A stretch of DNA of 36,648 bases from IMG/VR virus record IMGVR_UViG_3300009537_002297, positions 1-36,648 of that record. One strand, written 5' to 3'. Source of the stretch: a virus. Shown in pieces: positions 1 through 7,398 of this stretch (position 1 is the stretch's first letter; every line of letters starts with the position of its first letter). Below the pieces are notes generated by a model that saw only the letters and a program-made list of their open reading frames with translations, was not told the DNA's origin and searched no databases. Made by a program: the position numbers and the translations under genes.

Positions 1-2
1 AC

Positions 3-95
3 TTAAAAGGTTTCATAGACGAGCTAATCGTAACCAAAGACGTAATCACAGCGGCAGAAGCTAAATGGCTTTATGAAGTTGGGCGAGTTAGGTAA
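3..95 (+). CDS. 3' end of upstream phage gene, possibly portal (partial)
   Basis: The frame is open from the left edge and ends in TAA at 93-95, giving 30 residues that finish TAAEAKWLYEVGRVR. A 'T-A-x-E-A-x-x-L' helix close to the C terminus is common in phage portal proteins, and portal normally lies directly before the prohead protease, which is the next gene here. That placement is the main argument. The fragment is too short for a family assignment, so portal is an inference from gene order. Confidence 0.45.
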   Translation, partial: LKGFIDELIVTKDVITAAEAKWLYEVGRVR

Positions 96-116
96 TTATG
101 GAAATTACCAAGAAAA

Positions 117-143
117 CCTTGTGGCTTGCCCCGTGGAGCGTCA
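117..143. repeat. Degenerate GC-rich hairpin unit A
   Basis: This shares the 14-nt core GGCTTGCCCCGTGG with the perfect hairpin at 271-290 and the tail GTGGAG..GTCAC with the unit at 15013-15042. The left arm is degenerate, so it folds less well. It lies just after the stop of the upstream gene. GC-rich sequence is conspicuous in this AT-rich window. Confidence 0.5.
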
Positions 144-189
144 CAAAAATAATTTTTGGAATTCTGTTTTTTTGTATTAGAATAAGAAA

Positions 190-227
190 GTGAACACTCC
201 CCTGAATTTATTCAGGGGAGTGCTCAC
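190..227. repeat. Strong 17-bp hairpin
   Basis: GTGA-A-CACTCCCCTGAA (190-206) pairs with TTCAGGGGAGTG-C-TCAC (211-227) across a four-base loop, with a single A/C mismatch. No T-run follows, so it does not look like an intrinsic terminator. The CTCC..CTG/CAG..GGAG arms recur in the hairpins at 9126-9145 and 15066-15107. Confidence 0.7.
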
Positions 228-244
228 ATCCTGTTAGTAATCTG

Positions 245-298
245 GTAACCTTGCGGCTTCCTTTCAAAAGCCACGGGGCTTGCCCCGTGGTAGGTTAC
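245..298. repeat. Nested hairpin unit B
   Basis: The inner palindrome CCACGGGGCTTGCCCCGTGG (271-290) is perfect. It is enclosed by GTAACC (245-250) and its complement GGTTAC (293-298), so the whole segment can form a two-level stem. It resembles the terminal hairpins of IS200/IS605-type elements, but no transposase is present. Confidence 0.65.
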
Positions 299-334
299 GA
301 TAAAAACTTATCAGAGAAAAATGGATTGAAGAGA

Positions 335-343
335 TGATATAAT
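335..343 (+). promoter_or_regulatory. Candidate extended -10 promoter for the head genes
   Basis: TGATATAAT matches the extended -10 consensus TGnTATAAT. No convincing -35 hexamer lies 16-18 nt upstream, which is tolerated by extended -10 promoters. A start near 350 would leave a leader of about 30 nt before the protease gene at 381. In such AT-rich DNA a chance match is quite possible. Confidence 0.35.
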
Positions 344-380
344 CTATTGTAAAAGTCAAATAATGTTGAGAGGTTTTATT

Positions 381-1706
381 ATGAAAAAAAGAGTTAGATT
401 GAAATCAGATATTGAGAATAAGAAAGAAGTTATTATTCCTGATATTACATTCCATGCTGAACTAAAAGAAATAAAAGGAGATGATGACGGAGATTTATTT
501 ATAGAAGGCTTTGCAAGTACTTCTGATATTGATCGAGTTAATGACATTGTAGAACCATCTGCTTTTAAAAAGACATTGAAAGAATTTATGAAAAATCCTA
601 TTGTAATGCTAAATCATGGCGGGGGGATGTTTGGCAATAGAGAAGGTATAGGCAAAATAGTTGAAGCTGAAATCAAACCTAAAGGGTTATGGGTTAAAGC
701 TTTTATTAGTAAAGCAGAAGAGTCATTAAGGATTAAAATCAAAGAAGGGATATATAAAGCATTTTCTTTTGGCTTTAGGATTCTTGATTCTGATATGATT
801 AAAAAAGCTGGTAAAGAATTAAGAAGAGTAACTAATTTAGAATTGTTGGAGGTTTCTGTTGTTTCAATACCAGCTAACAGAAGGGCATTATTTGACATAG
901 CAAAAGGGTTTGAGTTAGGTTCTGATTTGATTTATGAAAATGGTTATATAGAAGAAATGAAAGAGGAAGTAGATTTAGCTAATAAAAAGATAGAATCTAT
1001 GGAAAGTAAAATTGAAGAATTTAAAACAACTTATGATTCGGTTAAGGAAAAATGGATTAAAGAAGGTGAAGAAAATACTAATGAAAAAGAATCAGATTTA
1101 GAAGAGATAGAAGAGAAACCAGCTCCTGAAGAGACAGAAAACGAAATAAGGATTCGTAGGAGAAATCCTAATTTATTTCAAAAAGATTCTTTTAGAAGAA
1201 TAACTATTAAAAAAGCTTCTCCTCGTGTATTCGCAATAATTGGAAAACTTATCGGCAAGACAAGCACTACTGTTCAGGCGTATAGGTTTCCTAAATCTGA
1301 TGGATGGACTATTGCGAAAGCGTCAAAGTGGGTAAAAGATAATGGAAAGATTTATACAGATATTGATTTTAAATCAGAAGAATTATATGATAGTATTGAA
1401 GATGATATTAAGGGAAATACTCCTAACAAAGAGGAAATAAAAATTTTAGAAGAGGAGATAGCAGATTTAAAAGCTGGTAGAGTTTTGAGTTCTTCAAATA
1501 GAAATACTTTGGAAAAGACTATGTCTTCAATGAAGGTCGCAATATCTTTGTTAGATAGTATTCTTCAAATGGGTCAAAATGATGATACTGATGAAGAATC
1601 TTCTTTTGATTCTGATGTGGAAAAGGATTCTGATGATGAGAATGCTGTATGTGAAGAGGTTATTGAAGAAGTTTGTAATACATTAAATCAATTCACTTTG
1701 TGTTGA
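381..1706 (+). CDS. HK97-type prohead serine protease (S78) with scaffold-like C-terminal extension
   Basis: This is the head maturation protease that cleaves capsid and scaffold during assembly. The protease domain covers residues about 20-175. Likely catalytic residues are His79 (VMLNHGG), Ser129 (YKAFSFGF) and Glu157 (LLEVSVVSIPANRRA). After residue 200 come a coiled coil and acidic stretch, then FPKSDGWTIAKASKWVKDNGK, a motif often seen in phage head protease and scaffold regions, and KAGRVLSSSNRNTLEKTMSS, another motif typical of scaffold tails. The C terminus is very acidic with three cysteines. ATG 381 is chosen over ATG 363 because GAGAGG lies 7 nt upstream. The protein has 441 residues. 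The major capsid gene follows. Confidence 0.9.
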   Translation: MKKRVRLKSDIENKKEVIIPDITFHAELKEIKGDDDGDLFIEGFASTSDIDRVNDIVEPSAFKKTLKEFMKNPIVMLNHGGGMFGNREGIGKIVEAEIKPKGLWVKAFISKAEESLRIKIKEGIYKAFSFGFRILDSDMIKKAGKELRRVTNLELLEVSVVSIPANRRALFDIAKGFELGSDLIYENGYIEEMKEEVDLANKKIESMESKIEEFKTTYDSVKEKWIKEGEENTNEKESDLEEIEEKPAPEETENEIRIRRRNPNLFQKDSFRRITIKKASPRVFAIIGKLIGKTSTTVQAYRFPKSDGWTIAKASKWVKDNGKIYTDIDFKSEELYDSIEDDIKGNTPNKEEIKILEEEIADLKAGRVLSSSNRNTLEKTMSSMKVAISLLDSILQMGQNDDTDEESSFDSDVEKDSDDENAVCEEVIEEVCNTLNQFTLC

Positions 1707-1779
1707 TTTTGATAATTTAGAGACCCAATGGGTTAGTGTAAAATCAAATAGAAGTTTTAATTTTTTGGAGGTTTATTCA

Positions 1780-3267
1780 ATGTCTAAAGAAGATGAAGGA
1801 AAAGACAAGGTTGAAGTTAAAAATCCTAGCCCTAAAAAGGTTGAAGATTTAGTAAAGGTTTTGACGGATTTCACTAAGACTGTTAAAGATTTAAAAGAGT
1901 CTAGTAAAACAACTAATGAACAAAAAGTAGAAATAGATAAAATGAAGGCTGAAATGGCTGTTCTGCTTGAAACAGCAGATAAGGAAAGAGCGGCTATTGC
2001 GGAACGTAAAGTTCTTATCACTAATGATGTCTCTAAGAAAATAGGATATACTGTGAAAGATATTTTTTCAACAAGTGATATGAAAGATCAGTCATTTGAT
2101 GAATTGCTTACACAGCGTGAAGGTTCTGTTTCTCTTAAATCTATGCAGTCAAGAGCTTCTGATATTTATCTTATCGGTAAAATTCTTAGTGGTAAATATG
2201 GTCACTCTGCTGAGGCAATCATTCCTAATTTAAAAAGTTATAAGAATTTTATGAGTGATACTGAAGAAATACGAAAGGCTATGTCAATAGGTTCTGGTGA
2301 TGAAGGGTTTGACTGGATTCCAACAGGATTTAGTTCTGATTTGATTGAGATTTATCATTTACAGCTTGTTCTTGGAAATATGCATCCTAATTTTACGATT
2401 CCTTCCAAAATGACTTCTTGGAAGATTCCTGGAACTAGTTCAGATCTCAAAGCTTTTAGAACTACAGCATCCGCTACTGATACTCCTACTAAGTTTAAAG
2501 CTAGCACAAGAACTACACGTCAGGTTACTTTCACTCCTGAAAAACTTGCTGCTGCTACTGTTTTTGATATGGAACTTGAGGAAGATTCTATTATTCCTGT
2601 CCTTCCAAACTTAAAAGTTAATATCGCTCAGGCTTTAGTAAGGGCAACTGAGGATACTATCATTAACGGTGATACAACAATGACAATGGATAATACAGAT
2701 ATGCATGGCGACACTTTATCTGTTGAGTCTCCAGCGGCTATGTGGAATGGATACAGAAAGTTTATTAACGTTAATGGCAATGTAAGAAGTAATGGCGGCG
2801 GTGGAGCTTCTTATGGAGCTATGATTAGTGTTATGAGAAATATGGGAAAATATGCTGTTTCTCCAAGAGACCTTACTTGGGTTACTGGCCCTAATGGTTA
2901 TTTTGACGCTCTACTTTCTATGCCGGAAGTTAAAACTTTTGATCTGTTTGGCCCTAATGCAGTTATCGAAAGAGGAGAAGTTGCCAAACTGCTTGGTATT
3001 CCTATTGTGATATCTGAGCAGGAAAGGCAAGATCTTAAAACTACAACTGGTGTTTCTGGCGGAGCAAGTTCAGGATATAATGACACTTCAGTTCAGCTTG
3101 TATGGAAACCTGGATTTTCTTTTGGTACTAAAAGGCAGATTACTGTTGATAGTGCTAAGATTCCAAGAACCGATGCGATTGAAGTTTGGAGCACAGCAAG
3201 AATGGATTTTCAGGCTAATTATTCTGCTGGGCAGACAATAGTCGGTGAAGTTACGAATGTAGCATAA
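1780..3267 (+). CDS. Major capsid protein, HK97 gp5 family
   Basis: This forms the icosahedral shell. The first ~130 residues are highly charged and predicted coiled coil (VDKMKAEMAVLLETADKE region), like the HK97 delta domain removed by the protease encoded just upstream. The rest (about 165-495) has the capsid pattern: SIGSGDEGFDWIPTGFSSDLI at the start of the mature shell, the long beta-rich E-loop and P-domain segment, and RATEDTIINGDTT near the middle. A start at ATG 1780 is preferred over TTG 1765 because GGAGG (1767-1771) is placed 8 nt ahead of it. The product is 495 residues. Confidence 0.9.
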   Translation: MSKEDEGKDKVEVKNPSPKKVEDLVKVLTDFTKTVKDLKESSKTTNEQKVEIDKMKAEMAVLLETADKERAAIAERKVLITNDVSKKIGYTVKDIFSTSDMKDQSFDELLTQREGSVSLKSMQSRASDIYLIGKILSGKYGHSAEAIIPNLKSYKNFMSDTEEIRKAMSIGSGDEGFDWIPTGFSSDLIEIYHLQLVLGNMHPNFTIPSKMTSWKIPGTSSDLKAFRTTASATDTPTKFKASTRTTRQVTFTPEKLAAATVFDMELEEDSIIPVLPNLKVNIAQALVRATEDTIINGDTTMTMDNTDMHGDTLSVESPAAMWNGYRKFINVNGNVRSNGGGGASYGAMISVMRNMGKYAVSPRDLTWVTGPNGYFDALLSMPEVKTFDLFGPNAVIERGEVAKLLGIPIVISEQERQDLKTTTGVSGGASSGYNDTSVQLVWKPGFSFGTKRQITVDSAKIPRTDAIEVWSTARMDFQANYSAGQTIVGEVTNVA

Positions 3268-3326
3268 GTTGAATGACTGATTAAATTAAGGGATTTTTTT
3301 TTCCTATTGCAGAATTTTCATTCAAC
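3268..3326 (+). other. Inter-cistronic stem closing the capsid gene
   Basis: GTTGAATGA (3268-3276), directly after the capsid stop codon, is perfectly complementary to TCATTCAAC (3318-3326). A smaller stem, AGGGA/TTCCT around a T-run, lies inside. The structure ends 18 nt before the next ATG and leaves its GGAGG exposed. It could stabilise the capsid message 3' end or partly terminate transcription. Confidence 0.45.
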
Positions 3327-3344
3327 TAATGGAGGTCAAATAAC

Positions 3345-3629
3345 ATGGTTGCGCAAACAGATTTAAATTTATTCGGTGAAGCTTTATCACATTTGAAAAT
3401 CAACTTGATAGCAGGTTTTGCTTCTGCTTCCGGAAACGGTTCTGGAGCTATTACAGGGTTAAGTGCGGCAGTAGATGCCCCTATTAAAGCTGTTGTACTT
3501 TCTGGATCGGCATCAACTAATGCTGATGTATCTACTGGATCTGTTACGTTTGTTTCAAATAGGGTTCAGCTTTCAAATGTAACTAGTACAAATAAATCAG
3601 TAGTTGTATTTTGGTGGGATAGAAGCTAA
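3345..3629 (+). CDS. Small virion-associated protein, possibly head decoration
   Basis: A 94-residue protein rich in Ser, Thr, Val and Gly, with alternating hydrophobic residues suggesting beta strands and ending VVVFWWDRS. There is no signal peptide or membrane segment. A strong GGAGG lies 12 nt upstream of the ATG. I do not recognise the family. Its position directly after the capsid gene, and before a terminator, is where small capsid-decorating or stabilising proteins are usually encoded. That role is inferred from position only. Confidence 0.6.
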   Translation: MVAQTDLNLFGEALSHLKINLIAGFASASGNGSGAITGLSAAVDAPIKAVVLSGSASTNADVSTGSVTFVSNRVQLSNVTSTNKSVVVFWWDRS

Positions 3630-3698
3630 TCAAGGAGATTTTTTGATTAAACATTAAAAAGAGGGTTTGACATAAAAGTTGGATCCTCTTTTTTTTTT
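3627..3698 (+). terminator. Intrinsic terminator after the capsid genes
   Basis: AAAGAGG (3658-3664) pairs with CCTCTTT (3685-3691), followed by an uninterrupted T-run to 3698. Just upstream, TAATCAA (3627-3633) and TTGATTA (3643-3649) form a second small hairpin. This would let capsid transcript accumulate above the downstream sugar genes. Confidence 0.75.
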
Positions 3699-3740
3699 GT
3701 AAGGAATAATATTTTTTTTTGTACAGTTGAGGATAGCCGC

Positions 3741-5054
3741 ATGAGAGAAATAAATAAAACTAAATATGGTCATAAATATGAATTATATTTAGTTATGATT
3801 CTTAAAGATGAAGAAAAATCTATTGAAGAAACTATTTTGGCATTTCATGACAAAGGCGATGGTCCAATATATGATCATCTTATGGTTGAGATTGATGATA
3901 GCACAACAGATAAGACTGAAGAAATCGTAAGAAAATATACAGATGATATTAAATTTTTTACATGGGAAGAAAATTTTGCAAAGCATAGAAATGATTTAAT
4001 AGATAGGATACCAATTGGTGTTTATACGATGTTTCCGGATGGACACGAAGTTATGAGACCTAATGGAATCAATGTCTTGCATAAATTCCTTCAAGATCCG
4101 CCAACTGAAATTAATGCATACGCTCCTTATATAGAAATAGATTGTGATGAATATGATATTCCTGATGTAGTTTTCCCAAGACCAATATTCTTTAAAAATA
4201 CAGGCAAGGTAAAATTTCATAGAGGTGTTCATAATCATTTACTTGATGGAGATGACAAGCCAATAAGAAAATTCTCTTATATTTCTTTTAAGCATAATAT
4301 GCACCCAAAACGTAAAAAGATGAGAAAAGAAATGAGAGCGGATATGAATGTTAGAAAGCTTTTGGAAACTACAAAAACTAATCCTGATGACGCAAGAGAT
4401 TTATTTTATCTTGGTGATGCGTATGATGAGAGAGGTGATGTCAAAAAAGCTTTGGAATACTATGAAAAGGCTTTTAAATTAACTGATAAATATGATACAG
4501 ATCTTGCTGCTCAAATTTGTATATGTGCATTAAATGCTAATAATAAGATAGCAAATTATGGTGATGACGCTACTAAATGGGCATTTAGAGGTATGAGGAA
4601 TAGATGGGATAGAGCGGAACTTTATTATTTTTTAGGATTATTACTTTCTAAAAATAAAAAAGATGAACAAGCTATACATTGGTATAAAATAGCAACAACA
4701 TTAAGATTACCAAATTCAGCTTATTTTTTAATGGGTAAAGTTTATTCATGGTTTCCTTATGATGGATTAATGCTTTCTTATAATAATATAGGTGATTTGG
4801 AAAACTCTTTATTATCGGCAAAGAAAATTCTTGAATGGAAAAAGAATAAGGTAACTGGAGAATTTTGCCCTATAGTTATGAAAAATATAAAAAATATTGA
4901 AGAAGGAATAATTAACGCAAAAAGAGATGAAAAAGCTAGACAGATAATGGCTGACAATCAAGAATTAATTGATGAAGCTTCAGGGCAAGTTAAAAAAGAA
5001 AAAGAAAAATTGCTTGCTGAAGTAAAAAAAGTTGAAGAAATGGAAGTTGTATGA
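3741..5054 (+). CDS. Family 2 glycosyltransferase with C-terminal TPR repeats
   Basis: This probably transfers a sugar from a nucleotide donor. The GT-A domain (about 15-200) has the opening VMILKDEEKSIEETI, the acidic EIDDSTTDKTEEIV and the metal-site region MFPDGHEV (98-104), where the usual DxD-type acid is replaced by His. TPR units follow, for example DDARDLFYLGDAYDERGD then ALEYYEKAF around 217-245, and another near 290-320. The C terminus is a Lys/Glu coiled coil. GT2-TPR fusions are known as protein or surface-polysaccharide glycosyltransferases, and the TPRs may bind the acceptor protein. The start follows GAGG. It is the first gene after the capsid terminator. Confidence 0.85.
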   Translation: MREINKTKYGHKYELYLVMILKDEEKSIEETILAFHDKGDGPIYDHLMVEIDDSTTDKTEEIVRKYTDDIKFFTWEENFAKHRNDLIDRIPIGVYTMFPDGHEVMRPNGINVLHKFLQDPPTEINAYAPYIEIDCDEYDIPDVVFPRPIFFKNTGKVKFHRGVHNHLLDGDDKPIRKFSYISFKHNMHPKRKKMRKEMRADMNVRKLLETTKTNPDDARDLFYLGDAYDERGDVKKALEYYEKAFKLTDKYDTDLAAQICICALNANNKIANYGDDATKWAFRGMRNRWDRAELYYFLGLLLSKNKKDEQAIHWYKIATTLRLPNSAYFLMGKVYSWFPYDGLMLSYNNIGDLENSLLSAKKILEWKKNKVTGEFCPIVMKNIKNIEEGIINAKRDEKARQIMADNQELIDEASGQVKKEKEKLLAEVKKVEEMEVV

Positions 5055-5117
5055 AAAGGTTTTATTTATTTTTGAGAACTATTGTGTAAATTATAATAAT
5101 TATTATGGAGAGATAAA

Positions 5118-5453
5118 ATGAGTGAAGAAAAAAGTAAAATGGTTAGCCTTCAATTTCATGGATGCGATTCAGGATATAAACTTCGTTACAACAGTCATAG
5201 GCGTGGAGAGATTCTTGATTATCCTGAAGAAAAGGCAAATCAATTGATGAGAGATTTTCCAGGAGCTTTTACTATTATTGGTGAAAGCAGAAAGCCTAAA
5301 GAAGATAAAAAAATTGAAAAAATTGATGAGAGAAAAGAATTGGCACAGCCTGAAAATAAAATGATAGATATAGCTCCGGAAGATAAGGGTGGAACAGAAA
5401 AGAAAGAATTTAAAAAAGCGGGGAAGGTTCGTAGACGATTAGGAAAAGAATAG
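5118..5453 (+). CDS. Small hypothetical phage protein
   Basis: A 111-residue protein. Residues 1-55 look like a small beta domain (MVSLQFHGC, YNSHRRGEILDYPEEKA, FPGAFTII) of the kind found in small head or tail proteins that end '..A..L...GaaeiI'. Residues 56-111 are a highly charged Lys/Glu-rich tail ending KVRRRLGKE. The architecture, compact N-terminal domain plus charged tail, is the same as that of the 93-residue protein at 16133, although the sequences differ. TGGAGAG precedes the ATG. The function is unknown; a virion role is a guess. Confidence 0.55.
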   Translation: MSEEKSKMVSLQFHGCDSGYKLRYNSHRRGEILDYPEEKANQLMRDFPGAFTIIGESRKPKEDKKIEKIDERKELAQPENKMIDIAPEDKGGTEKKEFKKAGKVRRRLGKE

Positions 5454-5510
5454 TTTTGGCTTGCTTCAAATAAGATATTCTGCGAATAATGTTTGTGGAG
5501 GGTCGTCTGA

Positions 5511-6461
5511 ATGGGTAAGAGTATCGTTTTATCGTTTAGTAACGGTTTGGGAAATTTCATCCTCTTGTCTCCAACTATTGCCGCATTACAGGATAACGGT
5601 TGGGATGTTGATATCTTACTTGGCTCGCATTCCTCTGATGCCAGAAGAAAAGAATTAGAAATCATAATAAACAGTTATGATCGTAGTATTGGATTCTATG
5701 ATAAGTTCAAAAAATATGATGAGGCTTTTTATGTATGGGGCGAACCAAGAGAAGTTCCTGAAGATATTCATTGGAAAATAAATAAAGAAGCAAAAAAACC
5801 TGTTAAATATTTTTTGGATGGTATGCATGAAGTTCAATTAAATTTTAAAATAGCTGAATATTTAGGGGCTGATAATCAGTCTATTTCTAAACTTTACTGC
5901 CCTAAAAATGTATTTAGTGACGGTAGATTTGATTCAAGAAAAATAAATGTAGGCATCCATATAGGTTCAAGACCGGAAATTTGGTGGCAGAAAAAACGAT
6001 GGAATAATCAATATTGGATAGATTTGATGGCAATGATGACTGAATCTTATCAAAATATTGACTTTCATCTTTTTGCTAGCGAATGGGAAAAAGATGATTG
6101 TGATGTTATTTTTAAAAAATCAAAATCGTCTATTCATACTTATTCCCATCTTAATCTTACAGAAGTAGCTTATTTAATATCTCGCTGTAATTTAATGATA
6201 ACAACTGATTCTGTACCTCTTCATATAGCAGCCGCTGTAGAGACTCCAGTTCTTCAATTGTTTGGATGCACAATACCAAGTAAGAATAGTGCATGGAAAG
6301 CTAAAGGTGAAGTTATTATGTCTGATCTGGATTGTCAACCATGTCTTTATCAGATGAATTTTAAAAGCTGCACTAGTAATATATGTATGGATAAAATACT
6401 GCCAGAAATGGTACTTGAAAAGGTTTTTGATTGGATGCCTGTTGAAGCTAATGCCGTTTGA
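5511..6461 (+). CDS. Family 9 glycosyltransferase (heptosyltransferase-like)
   Basis: A GT-B enzyme of the ADP-heptose:LPS heptosyltransferase group. The N-terminal nucleotide-fold start is SIVLSFSNGLGNFILLSPTI. The C-terminal donor site shows the family signature TTDSVPLHIAAAVETPVLQLFG (within about 231-254), followed by a DLDCQPCLYQ...C cysteine segment common in this family. The length of 316 residues is normal. In bacteria such enzymes build lipopolysaccharide core; here the acceptor could be a virion glycan or host surface sugar. GGAGG lies 10 nt upstream. The 3' end runs to the start of the next glycosyltransferase. Confidence 0.88.
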   Translation: MGKSIVLSFSNGLGNFILLSPTIAALQDNGWDVDILLGSHSSDARRKELEIIINSYDRSIGFYDKFKKYDEAFYVWGEPREVPEDIHWKINKEAKKPVKYFLDGMHEVQLNFKIAEYLGADNQSISKLYCPKNVFSDGRFDSRKINVGIHIGSRPEIWWQKKRWNNQYWIDLMAMMTESYQNIDFHLFASEWEKDDCDVIFKKSKSSIHTYSHLNLTEVAYLISRCNLMITTDSVPLHIAAAVETPVLQLFGCTIPSKNSAWKAKGEVIMSDLDCQPCLYQMNFKSCTSNICMDKILPEMVLEKVFDWMPVEANAV

Positions 6462-6465
6462 AGAA

Positions 6466-7374
6466 ATGAGACTAAATTTAATTGCTCCTGTTTATAATAA
6501 TTCTCCATTTGGCAATGAAAACCGCTTGGTTAATTGGCTAAACAATACAAAAGAAGGAAGAGATTTTGATATAGATTTAACGATAACTGATTTAAGATTT
6601 GAGCAAAATAATCTTTCAAACTTATCAGGAAAATATGATGCCACATTGGTAATAAAAGGTGAAATGTTATCACCGGAACAAATAAAATATTGTTCTTCTC
6701 CTAAGATACTTTATTTTCCAGATGACATTATAGTTTATAAAGGATATAGAGATTATATTAAATTAGTCGGTTCTTCTTATGATTGGGTTTATACATTTGA
6801 TAAGTTTGCAATACCTGAATTTAAGAAATGCGGATGCAAAGATGTAAGATGGTTGCCAAGCTGGACAGGAGTTGATTTTTTTAATCGTAGGTTTATTGAA
6901 AGAGATTTTGATATTTGCTTTATTGGCAGTATTAATGAACAGCGTCAAGAGATGTTAGATAAAGTTACTCAGGTTTTTTTTGATAAAAATTTATATTTTA
7001 AAAAAAATGTTTATGGGAATGATTATGTTTATCTATTGAATAAATCAAAAATAGTTTTAAACTTGGCACAAGGTAAAACAGGAACTTCCCAGCGTGTTTT
7101 TGAAGCAGCAGCTTGTGAAGCTATGGTTTTAACAAATTGGATAGATGAAAGTGAACAATTATATGAAGGTGATAAAGAGGTTGTTTATTGGAATGATCTT
7201 GATGAGCTTATTCAGAAATTAGAGTTGTATTTAAACTCTGAAGATAAAAGGAAATCAATAGCAAATGCTGGTTTTATAAGAACTATAAAAGATCATTTAG
7301 CTGGAAATAGATTTAAAGTTATTTTTGATGATATTAAGAACTTTAATAATGATTTATACAAATTGCTTGCTTGA
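6466..7374 (+). CDS. CgeB-like glycosyltransferase
   Basis: The protein (302 residues from ATG 6466) has the layout of CgeB/glycosyl transferase 1_2 proteins: an N-terminal Rossmann half with ILYFPDDI, a middle YDWVYTFDKF and WLPSWTGVD, then DICFIGSINEQRQEML opening the C-terminal half and QRVFEAAACEAMVLTN near the donor site. ATG 6466 begins the expected first strand (MRLNLIAPVYN). Upstream in-frame ATGs at 6451 and 6415 would overlap the GT9 gene. A second paralogue lies at 9881. It probably adds one sugar to the same glycan; the acceptor is unknown. Confidence 0.82.
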   Translation: MRLNLIAPVYNNSPFGNENRLVNWLNNTKEGRDFDIDLTITDLRFEQNNLSNLSGKYDATLVIKGEMLSPEQIKYCSSPKILYFPDDIIVYKGYRDYIKLVGSSYDWVYTFDKFAIPEFKKCGCKDVRWLPSWTGVDFFNRRFIERDFDICFIGSINEQRQEMLDKVTQVFFDKNLYFKKNVYGNDYVYLLNKSKIVLNLAQGKTGTSQRVFEAAACEAMVLTNWIDESEQLYEGDKEVVYWNDLDELIQKLELYLNSEDKRKSIANAGFIRTIKDHLAGNRFKVIFDDIKNFNNDLYKLLA

Positions 7375-7398
7375 GAATAAAGGAGAAATTATAGCTCT

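Noticed and set aside
98-190. 31-codon ORF (MEITKKTLWLAPW...) after the first stop codon
   Set aside because: It has no clear ribosome site, and part of it is the repeat hairpin unit A. It is more likely chance coding through repeat DNA.
190-227. Rho-independent terminator
   Set aside because: The stem is strong, but no T-run follows; the same applies to the hairpins at 9126-9145, 15066-15107 and 17623-17648.
1-300. IS200/IS605 transposon
   Set aside because: The hairpins look like terminal structures of that family, but no TnpA or TnpB coding sequence occurs anywhere in the window.
5461-5658. 65-residue + strand ORF overlapping the GT9 start
   Set aside because: It overlaps the well-supported GT9 gene in another frame and has no ribosome site or recognisable feature.
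5240-5665. 141-residue minus-strand ORF
   Set aside because: It overlaps two real + strand genes in antisense and resembles no family; a shadow of AT-rich coding.
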